9,011 nucleotides of DNA from Chitinophaga pinensis (GTDB taxonomy: Bacteria > Bacteroidota > Bacteroidia > SXHM01). A program made the position numbers and the translations under genes. The stretch lies in NCBI GenBank assembly GCA_945889235.1, contig CAMDBK010000103.1, positions 1-9,011 of the forward strand, read 5' to 3'. Position 1 is the first letter of the stretch. Every line of letters starts with the position of its first letter. Below, piece by piece: positions 1-6,322 of the stretch. Below the pieces are notes generated by a model that was not told where the DNA came from, did no database searches, and was given only the letters and a program-made list of their open reading frames with translations.

Positions 1-2
1 AT

Positions 3-47
3 TATGCAATAAAGAAAAACGGGTATCCCTTTGTAGGCGGAAACTAA
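3..47 (+). CDS. Possible 3' end of a convergent gene entering from the left edge
   Basis: An open plus-strand frame enters at the window edge and reads YAIKKNGYPFVGGN before a TAA at 45-47. The short sequence has a protein-like composition and would converge on the gene ending at 61, leaving a 13-bp gap. It is too short to assign to a family. The minus strand is also open in two frames through 1-60, so this call is tentative. Apart from this I see nothing in bases 1-60. Confidence 0.25.
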   Translation, partial: YAIKKNGYPFVGGN

Positions 48-60
48 TCCTTCTCTGCGC

Positions 61-471
61 TTACTTTATTTTAAAATAAAGCGAACTCACCATTCTGGGA
101 ATACCATCATCGCCACGCGCCATAATATTTTCTGCTACAAAAATAGCTCCAGGCTTAAGTTTTCCCAGTGCAACTATCATCTCATTTGTAAGCGAATTGC
201 CAATTGCTGTATAACTCATCAAATCGCCCGTTCCTTTTATGGTAAGTGTATAGGATGTTATCCTCAGATCGCTACGATTAATAATAAGACAACAGGATGT
301 TTGTGCTTCGGGCACAGTTATATCTCCACCTGTTTTTCCACCCAATGTTACAAAGGCAGACTCAAATTTTTTTGCACGTTCTTCCCCTTGTTTCACCACA
401 CGGAAGGTATCGGTTTGCTGCGCTTTTGATGAAAAAGCAAATACAATAAAAAGAAATAATAGTTTATTCAT
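61..471 (-). CDS. Secreted GldM C-terminal-domain-like protein
   Basis: This is a 136-residue exported protein. Residues 1-18 form a signal peptide: a Lys at position 3, a hydrophobic stretch LLFLFIVFAF, and a likely cleavage near SSKA-QQ. The mature part resembles the last domain of GldM, an inner-membrane/periplasmic component of the gliding and type IX secretion motor. The matching features, in order, are FRVVKQ (23-28), a GG-containing turn (44-49), the strand DLRITSYTLTIKG (68-80), LTNEMIVALGKLKPGA (94-109), and the tail RGDDGIPRMVSSLYFKI (119-135). In GldM the equivalent tail reads like 'GPDG..RKLPSLxFKI'. The N-terminal transmembrane helix and the preceding domains of GldM (about 500 residues in total) are absent, so this is a stand-alone domain and not GldM itself. 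It starts with ATG at 471, inside the end of the upstream rid gene (8-nt overlap ATGAATAA), which suggests translational coupling. The Cys-Cys pair at 60-61 is unexplained. The family link is by pattern recognition; its function is unknown. Confidence 0.72.
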   Translation of the reverse strand: MNKLLFLFIVFAFSSKAQQTDTFRVVKQGEERAKKFESAFVTLGGKTGGDITVPEAQTSCCLIINRSDLRITSYTLTIKGTGDLMSYTAIGNSLTNEMIVALGKLKPGAIFVAENIMARGDDGIPRMVSSLYFKIK

Positions 472-853
472 TTTTCAGAATAGCTGTTGCTTCTATCTCT
501 ACCACCAAATCAGGGTGAATGAGTGCGCTCACTTCAACCATGGTGGCAGCCGGTTTTATTTTTCCGAAAAATTCTCCGTGTGCTTTTCCCACCTCTTCCC
601 ACTTTGAAATATCAGTAACAAACATCCGTGTTCTCACCACATCTTCAAGCGTTGCCCCTGCCTCAATCAGGGCGCGTTCAATTTTCTGAAGAATAAATTT
701 TGTTTGTTCGTAAGCGTTTCCGGGTGCAATTATTTTGTCGCCTTCTGCAGCAGTTGTTCCTGCTACTTCTATGATGTTACCAACTCTTACAGCGCGGCTG
801 TAACCAACAGTAGTTTCCCATTTTGTACCTGACGAAATGTTTATCCGTTTCAT
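464..853 (-). CDS. Rid family protein (YjgF/YER057c/UK114), arginine-less subgroup
   Basis: This 129-residue protein has the usual length and order of the Rid family: GYSRAVRVGN (17-26), a G-rich segment, the helix QTKFILQKIERALIEAGATLEDVVRTRMFVTD (50-81), and the C-terminal block PAATMVEVSALIHPDLVVEIEATA (101-124). Rid proteins are small trimeric cytoplasmic proteins. RidA itself hydrolyses reactive enamine/imine intermediates made by PLP enzymes such as threonine dehydratase, and it uses a conserved arginine (E. coli Arg105, in the motif PAR) to bind the substrate carboxylate. Here that motif reads PAA (Ala103), while the nearby glutamate (Glu121) is kept. Loss of the arginine is the hallmark of the Rid4-Rid7 subgroups, so imine deaminase activity should not be assumed. 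The gene starts 28 bp after the SiaB-like gene and its TAA overlaps the next gene's ATG, so it is probably in the same transcript. Confidence 0.9.
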   Translation of the reverse strand: MKRINISSGTKWETTVGYSRAVRVGNIIEVAGTTAAEGDKIIAPGNAYEQTKFILQKIERALIEAGATLEDVVRTRMFVTDISKWEEVGKAHGEFFGKIKPAATMVEVSALIHPDLVVEIEATAILKNE

Positions 854-881
854 CTTCAGGATAAAAATAAAGAGGTTGTTA

Positions 882-1472
882 TTAGGCAGCTATGCTTACA
901 GGAATATTTACCTTAAGCGTGAAATAGGTTTTCTTTTCGCTGAGTTTTCTGAAATCATACTCAAACTTGTTTGCTGACTTGCGGGCAATATCAAGCAAAC
1001 CCAAACCTGCCCCGCCTTTAGAACTAAAGTCAGTGTTGTTAATCATTTCTTTGTATTTGTTGCGCAATTCCTCAGGGTTGAGTCCGTTAATTTGTTCAAG
1101 TTTATTTTTTAAATCATCCATTTTATCGCTTGCCATCATATTGCCGGTGATAATAAAAAAAATGTTTTCGTTTTTTCCGATAAGCAGGATAGACGATTCG
1201 TGATCCTGGCCTTTATCAGGTTCGGCATGGCGGCTTACATTCTGTAAACATTCCACCAATACATTAAATACTTTTTTCTTTACTTTCTTTTCTTCGTCAA
1301 AGCCTGTCATCTTTGAGTCAACCATGCCTATAAGCTGGTCAGAGGTTTCTTCATTAATATGATCTTTATATGCAAGCAATAGTTGGTTCTCAACCATCAT
1401 GCGTTCAATACCATATATCTGGTCAACAAGTTTATAATACTTGTTGTTGTCAGGGTTATTCTGTGTGGGCAT
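882..1472 (-). CDS. SiaB family (DUF6272) GHKL-fold protein kinase
   Basis: This is a 196-residue soluble protein with a GHKL (HATPase) nucleotide-binding fold. The N box is the helix NVLVECLQNVSRHA (70-83), with Glu74 and Asn78 placed to bind Mg-ATP. A glycine-rich G box, SSKGGAGLGLLDIARKS (150-166), follows, and the protein ends on a beta strand YFTLKVNIPV (183-192). No histidine-kinase dimerisation domain, sensor domain or membrane segment is present, so it resembles the stand-alone SiaB/anti-sigma-type kinases. In Pseudomonas, SiaB phosphorylates SiaC (DUF1987) and SiaA, a PP2C phosphatase, reverses this, controlling diguanylate cyclase activity and aggregation. Neither a SiaC nor a SiaA homologue lies in this window, so the partner must be elsewhere if the function is conserved. 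It is the first gene of a probable operon with rid and the GldM-C-like gene. A TAGTTTTG box lies 29 nt upstream. The ATG at 1472 has no alternative nearby. Confidence 0.85.
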   Translation of the reverse strand: MPTQNNPDNNKYYKLVDQIYGIERMMVENQLLLAYKDHINEETSDQLIGMVDSKMTGFDEEKKVKKKVFNVLVECLQNVSRHAEPDKGQDHESSILLIGKNENIFFIITGNMMASDKMDDLKNKLEQINGLNPEELRNKYKEMINNTDFSSKGGAGLGLLDIARKSANKFEYDFRKLSEKKTYFTLKVNIPVSIAA

Positions 1473-1501
1473 ACAGTCTAACGTATTTAATTATTCAGGG
1501 G

Positions 1502-1509
1502 CAAAACTA
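1502..1509 (-). promoter_or_regulatory. Candidate Bacteroidota -7 promoter box before the SiaB-like gene
   Basis: On the minus strand this reads TAGTTTTG, an exact match to TAnnTTTG, and lies 29 nt upstream of the ATG at 1472. No good TTTG is present about 19 nt further upstream; the nearest partial match is within CCGTTAAAG. A transcript from here would have a leader of about 20-25 nt. Confidence 0.4.
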
Positions 1510-1549
1510 AGAACAAAATCGAGACTTTAACGGCACTCGTCTAAATAAT

Positions 1550-1574
1550 GTTTCAACAATAATTTGTTTGAAAC
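1550..1574 (-). terminator. Hairpin downstream of the hemolysin III gene, weak terminator candidate
   Basis: GTTTCAACAA (1550-1559) pairs with TTGTTTGAAAC (1564-1574) apart from one bulged base, around a 4-nt loop. It starts 17 nt past the hemolysin III stop, in the 119-bp gap before the SiaB-like gene. On the minus strand it is followed by ATTATTTA, which is not a proper U-run, so termination is uncertain. The stem is AT-rich. Confidence 0.35.
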
Positions 1575-1591
1575 CCTTTATTAATAAGCGA

Positions 1592-2242
1592 TTAAAGAAC
1601 CGGAACCGCGTAAAAGAATACGGCAAAATAATGCAGGATGCTTCCTGTTAAAACAAAAAGGTGCCAGATGCTATGACTGTAGGGCAGTTTATGCCATTTA
1701 TAAAAGATAAGCCCGGCCATGTAAAAGAAGCCGCCAAGCGAAATTAAAACAAGTCCGCCTGTTTGTATGTGTTCAACTGCCGGACCGTAAAAGAAAATAA
1801 AAAGCCATGCCATGAAAACATACAGCGCGGTTGAAAAAGTTTCAAATCTTCCGGTGAAAAACAGTTTGAAAATAATTCCGCCCACGGCCATAGCGCCCAT
1901 AATAACAGCAAAGGTTAATCCTCCGCTGTGTTTGAGGTTTACAAACAGGAAAGGCATGTAGGAGCCGGCAATCAATACATAGATTGCGGCATGGTCAAAC
2001 ACGCGCAGTTTTAGTTTTACATGCGGTGTATGAAAACTGTGATACAATGTTGAGGAGGTGTAAAGTATAATGAGTGAGCCACCGAAAATAGTAACGGCAA
2101 CAAGGTGTGAGAATTCATCAAACTCAATGGAACGGTAAAGCAGGGCAACCAATCCTATGATGCTGAGCAGAAGACCTACAGCATGGCTGATACTGTTTAC
2201 AAGTTCTTCGTTTTTTGTCTGAGGGTGGTCGTTTAGTTTCAT
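1592..2242 (-). CDS. trhA: Hemolysin III / PAQR family integral membrane protein
   Basis: This is a 216-residue protein with about seven hydrophobic helices, the usual size of bacterial hemolysin III (YqfA/TrhA) proteins. PAQR signature positions are present: EELVNSISHAVG at the N-terminus (12-23), SxxxH at Ser64-His68, the Asp of FDHAAIYVLIAGSY (Asp83), and HxxxH at His190-His194 in the last helices. In PAQR proteins these Asp/His/Ser residues bind a zinc ion near the membrane face, as in the adiponectin receptors. The bacterial proteins are linked to membrane-lipid fluidity balance; despite the name, cytolysin activity is not established for most of them. The gene lies downstream of the RetSat-like gene on the same strand, 83 bp from its stop, and most of that gap is an inverted repeat. 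No promoter box is visible just before the ATG at 2242, so it may depend on read-through from the oxidoreductase gene. Confidence 0.93.
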   Translation of the reverse strand: MKLNDHPQTKNEELVNSISHAVGLLLSIIGLVALLYRSIEFDEFSHLVAVTIFGGSLIILYTSSTLYHSFHTPHVKLKLRVFDHAAIYVLIAGSYMPFLFVNLKHSGGLTFAVIMGAMAVGGIIFKLFFTGRFETFSTALYVFMAWLFIFFYGPAVEHIQTGGLVLISLGGFFYMAGLIFYKWHKLPYSHSIWHLFVLTGSILHYFAVFFYAVPVL

Positions 2243-2256
2243 GTTTTTTAATTCTT

Positions 2257-2314
2257 GCCACGAATTTCACGAATTAATACGAATTCATTAGTGAAAATTA
2301 GTGTAATTCGTGGC
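2257..2314. repeat. Intergenic inverted repeat made of phased ACGAATT-type units
   Basis: The outer arms GCCACGAATTTCACGAAT (2257-2274) and ATTAGTGTAATTCGTGGC (2297-2314) are inverted copies with two mismatches. Each half contains three phased units. The left has ACGAATT at 2260, 2269 and 2279. The right has ATTAGTG at 2287 and 2297 and ATTCGTG at 2306. It can fold as one long hairpin or cruciform. It lies between the RetSat-like and hemolysin III genes. Neither strand has a U-run after it, so it does not look like a standard terminator. From memory, similar GCCACGAATT hairpins are common between genes in Bacteroidota genomes. Confidence 0.75.
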
Positions 2315-2325
2315 TTATTCATTTG

Positions 2326-3945
2326 TTAAACTAATTCTGTTTTCTCCGCTGTTTTTCTTATTTCATTCACCAGCCCGGGTGAATTTAAAACCGCTGACGC
2401 GGTTATTAATCCTGCAAACAAGGCGCCACCAATACCAACAGTAACAATGTCCTGGCCGGTGAGGAATAAATTCTTTACCGGTGTATGCGCTCTTAAAAAC
2501 TTATGGCGGAAACGGTCTGTGGTATGGTCAATTCCGTAGATTTCACCGCTGGCGTAGGAAGTAAAATGCTTGGTGGAGAGGGGAGAGGATAACTCATAGA
2601 AATCTATTTTGCCTTTTACTTCGGGAACTGTTTTATAAAGTTGTTCGAGCAAACGGTTTGCAAAATTTGCTTTCAGTTTTTCGTATTCATCACCGCGTTT
2701 TTTCCAGCGTTCATCTTCCCAGTCTTTAAACCACTCGTAAGGAGCGAGTGTAATAATTTCTATGGTTGATTTTCCCGGGTAGCGGTTTTCCCAGTCGGGG
2801 TCTTTTGCTGAAGGGAAGGAGATATAAACCACAGGAAAAGGTTTTGAAGGATCAGCAATAAAATCGCTTACGGATTTGTCGTGATTGTAGTGCGGATAAA
2901 TCCAGTAGTTGGCATTTCCGAGGTTGAGGTTTTTCCAGCTTTCTTTTATGCCGATGTACAAACAAACGTGTCCTACCGAGGGATGCACGAGTTTCAGTTT
3001 TTCGCGCATGTTGTGTTTATCTGCCGTTTCTTTATTCACCAACTTTCCGAAGGTGTTTTCAATTCCGGTGTTGCTGATAATAACGGGCGCAAACAGTTCG
3101 CTGCCGTCTTCCATTTTTACGCCAACGGCTTTGTTGTCTTTGATAATGATTTCCTGAACGCCTGCATTTACATACACTTCACCGCCCGCGTTCTTAATAA
3201 GCGGATAAATAGTTTCGGCAATGCGCTGCGCACCGCCAATAGGGTAGGCACCACCATTGATGTAATGCTTGGCAACCATGGCATGAATTGCAAAGCTGCT
3301 GGAGGCGGGAGGCAAACCGTAATCACCGTACTGACCGGCAAGAACACCAATCAGCTTTTCGTTTTTAGTGATGCTTTGCAATACTTCCAGCGTAGTGCGG
3401 TCGCTCTGTTTTAAAAAGGGCGGTTTAAAAAACAAGCCGGCAATGCTTCCCAGAAAAGGAGGAAGGGCACGCTCTGCAAAAAACTTTGCTGCGCTATGGG
3501 CTGTTTTATAAATAAGGTAAACATATTCATCAATGGCATCTGCATCTTCGGGAAAGTATTCCTTCATTTTGCTGAGGAAGTTTTCTTTGCCTTTTACATA
3601 ATCATACTGTTTGCCGTCAATCACCATTTTGTCGTACACCTCATCCATCTCGGCCCACTTGAGTTCGCCATCAGTAACGTAGTTGAAGAGTTGATAGAGA
3701 AATGTTTTTTCGCGGTTTACTTCGCCTACATAGTGCAGGCCTACATCCCACTCATAATCTCTGCGCTTAAAAACATGGGTAAAGCCTCCCGCCACATAAT
3801 GCTTTTCAAGAACCAATACTTTTTTACCGGCTTTTTTGGCAAGTATAGCGGCAGTGCCCAGGCCACCCAAACCCGAACCGATTACGATTGCATCGTAGTT
3901 TTGGGTGCTGTGTTGTTTTTTATAGGAGGGCCATGTTTTGGACAT
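2326..3945 (-). CDS. FAD-dependent oxidoreductase, RetSat/CrtI-like (carotenoid or retinol reductase/desaturase type)
   Basis: This 539-residue flavoprotein has a dinucleotide-binding fold at its N-terminus: YDAIVIGSGLGGLGTAAILA (17-36) with GxGxxG at 23-28. Glu47 in VLVLEKHYVAGG is placed to bind the FAD ribose. DVGLHYVGEV follows, as in all-trans-retinol 13,14-reductase (RetSat) and phytoene-desaturase relatives. Near the C-terminus, LFLTGQD (493-499) and GIGGALFAGL (504-513) form the second FAD-binding motif of the family. Members saturate, desaturate or isomerise conjugated polyenes; the substrate here cannot be told from sequence. The ATG at 3945 is preferred because it places the fold 16 residues in, as in relatives. 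The longer frame to 4023 needs a GTG start, would add 26 basic residues and would overlap the divergent promoter region. The gene is divergent from a desaturase/hydroxylase gene and lies upstream of the hemolysin III gene. No sign of frameshift or truncation. Confidence 0.9.
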   Translation of the reverse strand: MSKTWPSYKKQHSTQNYDAIVIGSGLGGLGTAAILAKKAGKKVLVLEKHYVAGGFTHVFKRRDYEWDVGLHYVGEVNREKTFLYQLFNYVTDGELKWAEMDEVYDKMVIDGKQYDYVKGKENFLSKMKEYFPEDADAIDEYVYLIYKTAHSAAKFFAERALPPFLGSIAGLFFKPPFLKQSDRTTLEVLQSITKNEKLIGVLAGQYGDYGLPPASSSFAIHAMVAKHYINGGAYPIGGAQRIAETIYPLIKNAGGEVYVNAGVQEIIIKDNKAVGVKMEDGSELFAPVIISNTGIENTFGKLVNKETADKHNMREKLKLVHPSVGHVCLYIGIKESWKNLNLGNANYWIYPHYNHDKSVSDFIADPSKPFPVVYISFPSAKDPDWENRYPGKSTIEIITLAPYEWFKDWEDERWKKRGDEYEKLKANFANRLLEQLYKTVPEVKGKIDFYELSSPLSTKHFTSYASGEIYGIDHTTDRFRHKFLRAHTPVKNLFLTGQDIVTVGIGGALFAGLITASAVLNSPGLVNEIRKTAEKTELV

Positions 3946-3950
3946 GAGTG

Positions 3951-3958
3951 CAAACTTA
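3951..3958 (-). promoter_or_regulatory. Candidate -7 box for the RetSat-like gene
   Basis: The minus strand reads TAAGTTTG, an exact TAnnTTTG match, ending 5 nt before the ATG at 3945. If used, transcription would start at or very near the ATG, giving an almost leaderless mRNA. No clear TTTG -33 box is seen at the usual distance, so support is modest. Confidence 0.35.
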
Positions 3959-4007
3959 CGTGAAAAATTGAAGAGAATATAATGCACACAGTGATGCTTC
4001 AATTTTT

Positions 4008-4015
4008 TAAATTTG
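4008..4015 (+). promoter_or_regulatory. Candidate -7 box for the sterol-desaturase-family gene
   Basis: TAAATTTG is an exact TAnnTTTG match on the plus strand, in the divergent gap. It covers the outermost possible TTG start (4013-4015), so it favours a translation start further downstream, at 4052. No good -33 TTTG is seen about 19-23 nt upstream. Confidence 0.35.
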
Positions 4016-4051
4016 CTTTCCACAATCTTTAATTTTAAGTTCTATAAAGTT

Positions 4052-4936
4052 TTGGAAGAAAAACTCAGACACATTTATTCTATAGTTGGTCCCGGACTTT
4101 ACGTAGTAGCCATCGCCAGCATGCTCTCTGAAGGAATCTTATTACGTTTTATGAAACAACCTGCCGATGTAAAACACGGAAGTATCAGCATGCTCAGTGG
4201 CTTATTTGCTTTCGGTGGAATTTATGTGACACAGGTGCTATACAATTTTGCTATTATCAGCTTGTGCTGGCAATACCGTTTTTTTACACTGGGGTTTCAT
4301 TGGTATGTGTGGATTGGCTGTTTTCTGTTGTATGATTTTTCTTTTTACTGGTTGCACCGCTGGTCGCACGAGGTGCGGTTGCTTTGGTGTATTCACAGCG
4401 TGCATCACACCAGTGAGGAGATGCGCCTCACATCCGGTGTGCGTGGAAGTATGTTTGATTTTCTGATTTCGCCCGTGTTTTTTGTGTGGATGCCTTTGCT
4501 GGGTTTTCACCCTATGTTGTTTTTGATTACCGAAACGGTTTCAAAACTTTGGGGACTGATGGAACATGTGAACATAAAATTCATCAACCGTTTGCCGGTA
4601 CTGGATAAACTTTTTATTACGCCTTCTGTGCATCGCGTGCACCACGGCAAGGAAATAAAATATCTTGACACCAATTATTCCGAAGTGTTTTTGTTCTGGG
4701 ATCATTTGTTTGGCACTTATACACCAGAAGAAGAGTTGCCAACCTATGGAGTTTTAAAAGGCACAGACCCGCGCAATTTCAGAGAGAGTCAGTTTGCTTC
4801 ATTCAAAGATTTGTGGAGCGATTTAAAGCGCGCTCCTTCTTTCAGTGATAAACTAAAGTACCTGTTTTATCCTCCGGGCTGGAACCATGATGGGGAAGAC
4901 AGGAGGACGAAGACTTTGAGAAAATCTATAGGCTGA
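4052..4936 (+). CDS. Sterol desaturase / fatty acid hydroxylase superfamily membrane protein
   Basis: This is an integral membrane di-iron oxygenase-type protein of about 294 residues. Counting from the TTG at 4052, the histidine clusters expected to bind iron are HRWSH (102-106), HSVHH (115-119) and HRVHH (194-198), followed by NYSEVFLFWDHLFGTY (208-223). Hydrophobic segments around residues 10-32, 47-73, 83-102 and 135-160 would be membrane helices. The family introduces hydroxyl groups or double bonds into sterols, fatty acids, alkylglycerols or carotenoids; the tail YLFYPPGWNHDG (270-281) matches the bacterial branch as I remember it. The substrate is not known. No in-frame ATG occurs before 4121, and that one lies within the first membrane helix. 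Starts are therefore non-ATG: TTG at 4052 (preferred) or TTG at 4013, which overlaps a promoter-like box. The stop lies 30 bp before purB. The pairing with the divergent FAD oxidoreductase suggests related lipid or polyene chemistry. Confidence 0.88.
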   Translation: MEEKLRHIYSIVGPGLYVVAIASMLSEGILLRFMKQPADVKHGSISMLSGLFAFGGIYVTQVLYNFAIISLCWQYRFFTLGFHWYVWIGCFLLYDFSFYWLHRWSHEVRLLWCIHSVHHTSEEMRLTSGVRGSMFDFLISPVFFVWMPLLGFHPMLFLITETVSKLWGLMEHVNIKFINRLPVLDKLFITPSVHRVHHGKEIKYLDTNYSEVFLFWDHLFGTYTPEEELPTYGVLKGTDPRNFRESQFASFKDLWSDLKRAPSFSDKLKYLFYPPGWNHDGEDRRTKTLRKSIG

Positions 4937-4942
4937 TTTCAT

Positions 4943-4950
4943 TACCTTCG
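4943..4950 (+). promoter_or_regulatory. Candidate -7 box for purB
   Basis: TACCTTCG matches TAnnTTTG with one change and ends 16 nt before the purB ATG. A TTTG at 4915-4918 is a possible -33 box, but the 24-nt spacing is slightly long. It lies in the 30-bp gap after the desaturase stop, so purB may have its own promoter as well as read-through. Confidence 0.4.
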
Positions 4951-4966
4951 CGTTTTCTTTTTCACT

Positions 4967-6316
4967 ATGATAAAAAACTTTTCTCCGCTTACCGCCATTT
5001 CGCCTGTTGACGGGCGTTACCACAGCCAGACTGCCGAACTGGCTGAATACTTTTCTGAATACGCACTCATGCGCTACCGCGTAATGGTTGAGATCTATTA
5101 TTTCTGCGCCCTGAGCAAACAGCCTGAACTTCCCCTGAAAAAGGTAACTAAAAAAATGCGTTTTGAACTGGATATGCAAACACTGGATTTCAGCGAAAAA
5201 GATGCAGCACACATAAAAGAAATTGAAAAAACCACCAACCACGATGTAAAGGCTGTTGAATATTTTGTGAAGGAAAAACTGGAAAAGCTGGGACTGAAAA
5301 ACGAAAAAGAATTTGTGCATTTCGGGCTCACCTCGCAGGACATCAATAACACTGCCTTTCCGTTGATGATACACATGGCAATGCTCGCTATTTTTTTTCC
5401 CGAAATAAAAAAGATAATTGCAAAACTGAATACATTGTCCAAGGACTGGAAAAATATTTCCATGCTGGCACATACACACGGGCAACCCGCCTCCCCTACC
5501 CGTCTGGGCAAGGAAATCAGGGTCTTTAGTGAACGGCTTGAAAATCAATTTGAACAATATCAAGCTATTCCTTACACCGCAAAATTCGGTGGCGCCACCG
5601 GAAATTTTAATGCGCATTATGTTGCGTATCCAAAAATTGACTGGAAAAAATTTGCAGATAAATTTCTTAAAAATTATTTGGTGCTTGAACGCCAACAAAC
5701 CACCACGCAAATTGAACATTACGATAATCTTGCAGCCTGGTGCGATGCACAAAAGCGCATCAACACTATATTGATTGATTTCTGCCGCGATATGTGGGCT
5801 TATATCTCTATGGATTATTTTAAACAAACTATTAAAGCCGGTGAAGTGGGTTCATCAGCCATGCCGCATAAAGTAAACCCTATTGACTTTGAAAATGCGG
5901 AAGGAAATCTTGGTTTTGCGAATGCCATGTTTGAGCATTTTTCTGCCAAACTCCCCATCTCACGTTTGCAGCGCGACCTTACCGACAGCACAGTGTTACG
6001 AAACATCGGCATGCCCTTGGCGCACACACTCATTGCTTTTAAATCCATTCAAAAAGGCTTGGATAAATTAGTGCTGAACAAAGAAGCTATTGACAGAGAT
6101 CTTGAAAATAACTGGGCTGTTGTTGCCGAAGCATTGCAAACTATTTTGCGTAGAGAAGGCTACAAAAATCCTTATGAAACGCTAAAAGACCTTACCCGCA
6201 AAAACGAAAAAATCAGCAAGGAAAGTATTTCCAAATTCATCAAATCACTTTCTGTTTCAGACAAAGTGAAAAAAGAAATGCTGGCGATTACACCTTTTAA
6301 TTATACCGGGAAGTAA
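4967..6316 (+). CDS. purB: Adenylosuccinate lyase
   Basis: This 449-residue cytoplasmic enzyme of purine synthesis splits SAICAR to AICAR plus fumarate, and adenylosuccinate to AMP plus fumarate. The N-terminus LTAISPVDGRYHSQTAELAE is typical of the E. coli-type enzyme, which is about 456 residues long. The motif HTHGQPASPTRLGKE (169-183) carries the catalytic His171. The fumarase/aspartase superfamily signature GSSAMPHKVNPIDFENAEGN (295-314) carries the catalytic Ser296 on its flexible loop. TSQDINNTA and the segment around Arg344-Asp348 (RLQRDLTDSTVLRN) also match. The protein is full length with no broken motifs, and was probably acquired vertically. It follows the desaturase gene by 30 bp with its own promoter-like box, and is followed by a palindromic repeat that may stop transcription before the large ORF. 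The ATG at 4967 fits the family N-terminus directly. Confidence 0.98.
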   Translation: MIKNFSPLTAISPVDGRYHSQTAELAEYFSEYALMRYRVMVEIYYFCALSKQPELPLKKVTKKMRFELDMQTLDFSEKDAAHIKEIEKTTNHDVKAVEYFVKEKLEKLGLKNEKEFVHFGLTSQDINNTAFPLMIHMAMLAIFFPEIKKIIAKLNTLSKDWKNISMLAHTHGQPASPTRLGKEIRVFSERLENQFEQYQAIPYTAKFGGATGNFNAHYVAYPKIDWKKFADKFLKNYLVLERQQTTTQIEHYDNLAAWCDAQKRINTILIDFCRDMWAYISMDYFKQTIKAGEVGSSAMPHKVNPIDFENAEGNLGFANAMFEHFSAKLPISRLQRDLTDSTVLRNIGMPLAHTLIAFKSIQKGLDKLVLNKEAIDRDLENNWAVVAEALQTILRREGYKNPYETLKDLTRKNEKISKESISKFIKSLSVSDKVKKEMLAITPFNYTGK

Positions 6317-6322
6317 ATCACC

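Noticed and set aside
882..1472. SiaB-like gene as a sensor histidine kinase
   Set aside because: There is a GHKL N box and G box but no phosphoacceptor-His dimerisation domain, sensor or membrane helix, and no response regulator next to it.
1592..2242. Hemolysin III as a virulence toxin
   Set aside because: The sequence is a PAQR membrane protein with zinc-binding positions. The toxin name is historical, and nothing nearby suggests a secretion or virulence locus.
2881..3963. Plus-strand open frames (2881-3414 and 3496-3963) opposite the FAD oxidoreductase
   Set aside because: They mirror a well-conserved flavoprotein and have no recognisable motifs or plausible start context.
3946..4023. 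N-terminal extension of the oxidoreductase to a GTG at 4023
   Set aside because: It needs a GTG start, adds 26 basic residues unlike the family N-terminus, and would overlap the divergent gene's control region. The ATG at 3945 fits better.
3994..4032. Twelve-codon ORF beginning ATGCTTCAA just before the hydroxylase gene
   Set aside because: It is not in frame with the hydroxylase and encodes MLQFFKFAFHNL, with nothing to suggest a leader peptide such as runs of one amino acid or an attenuator.
4853..5827. 324-codon minus-strand open frame opposite the start of purB
   Set aside because: It lies almost wholly opposite purB, which is an unmistakable full-length enzyme. Its translation is rich in Cys, Phe and His and shows no domain, as expected of a shadow frame.
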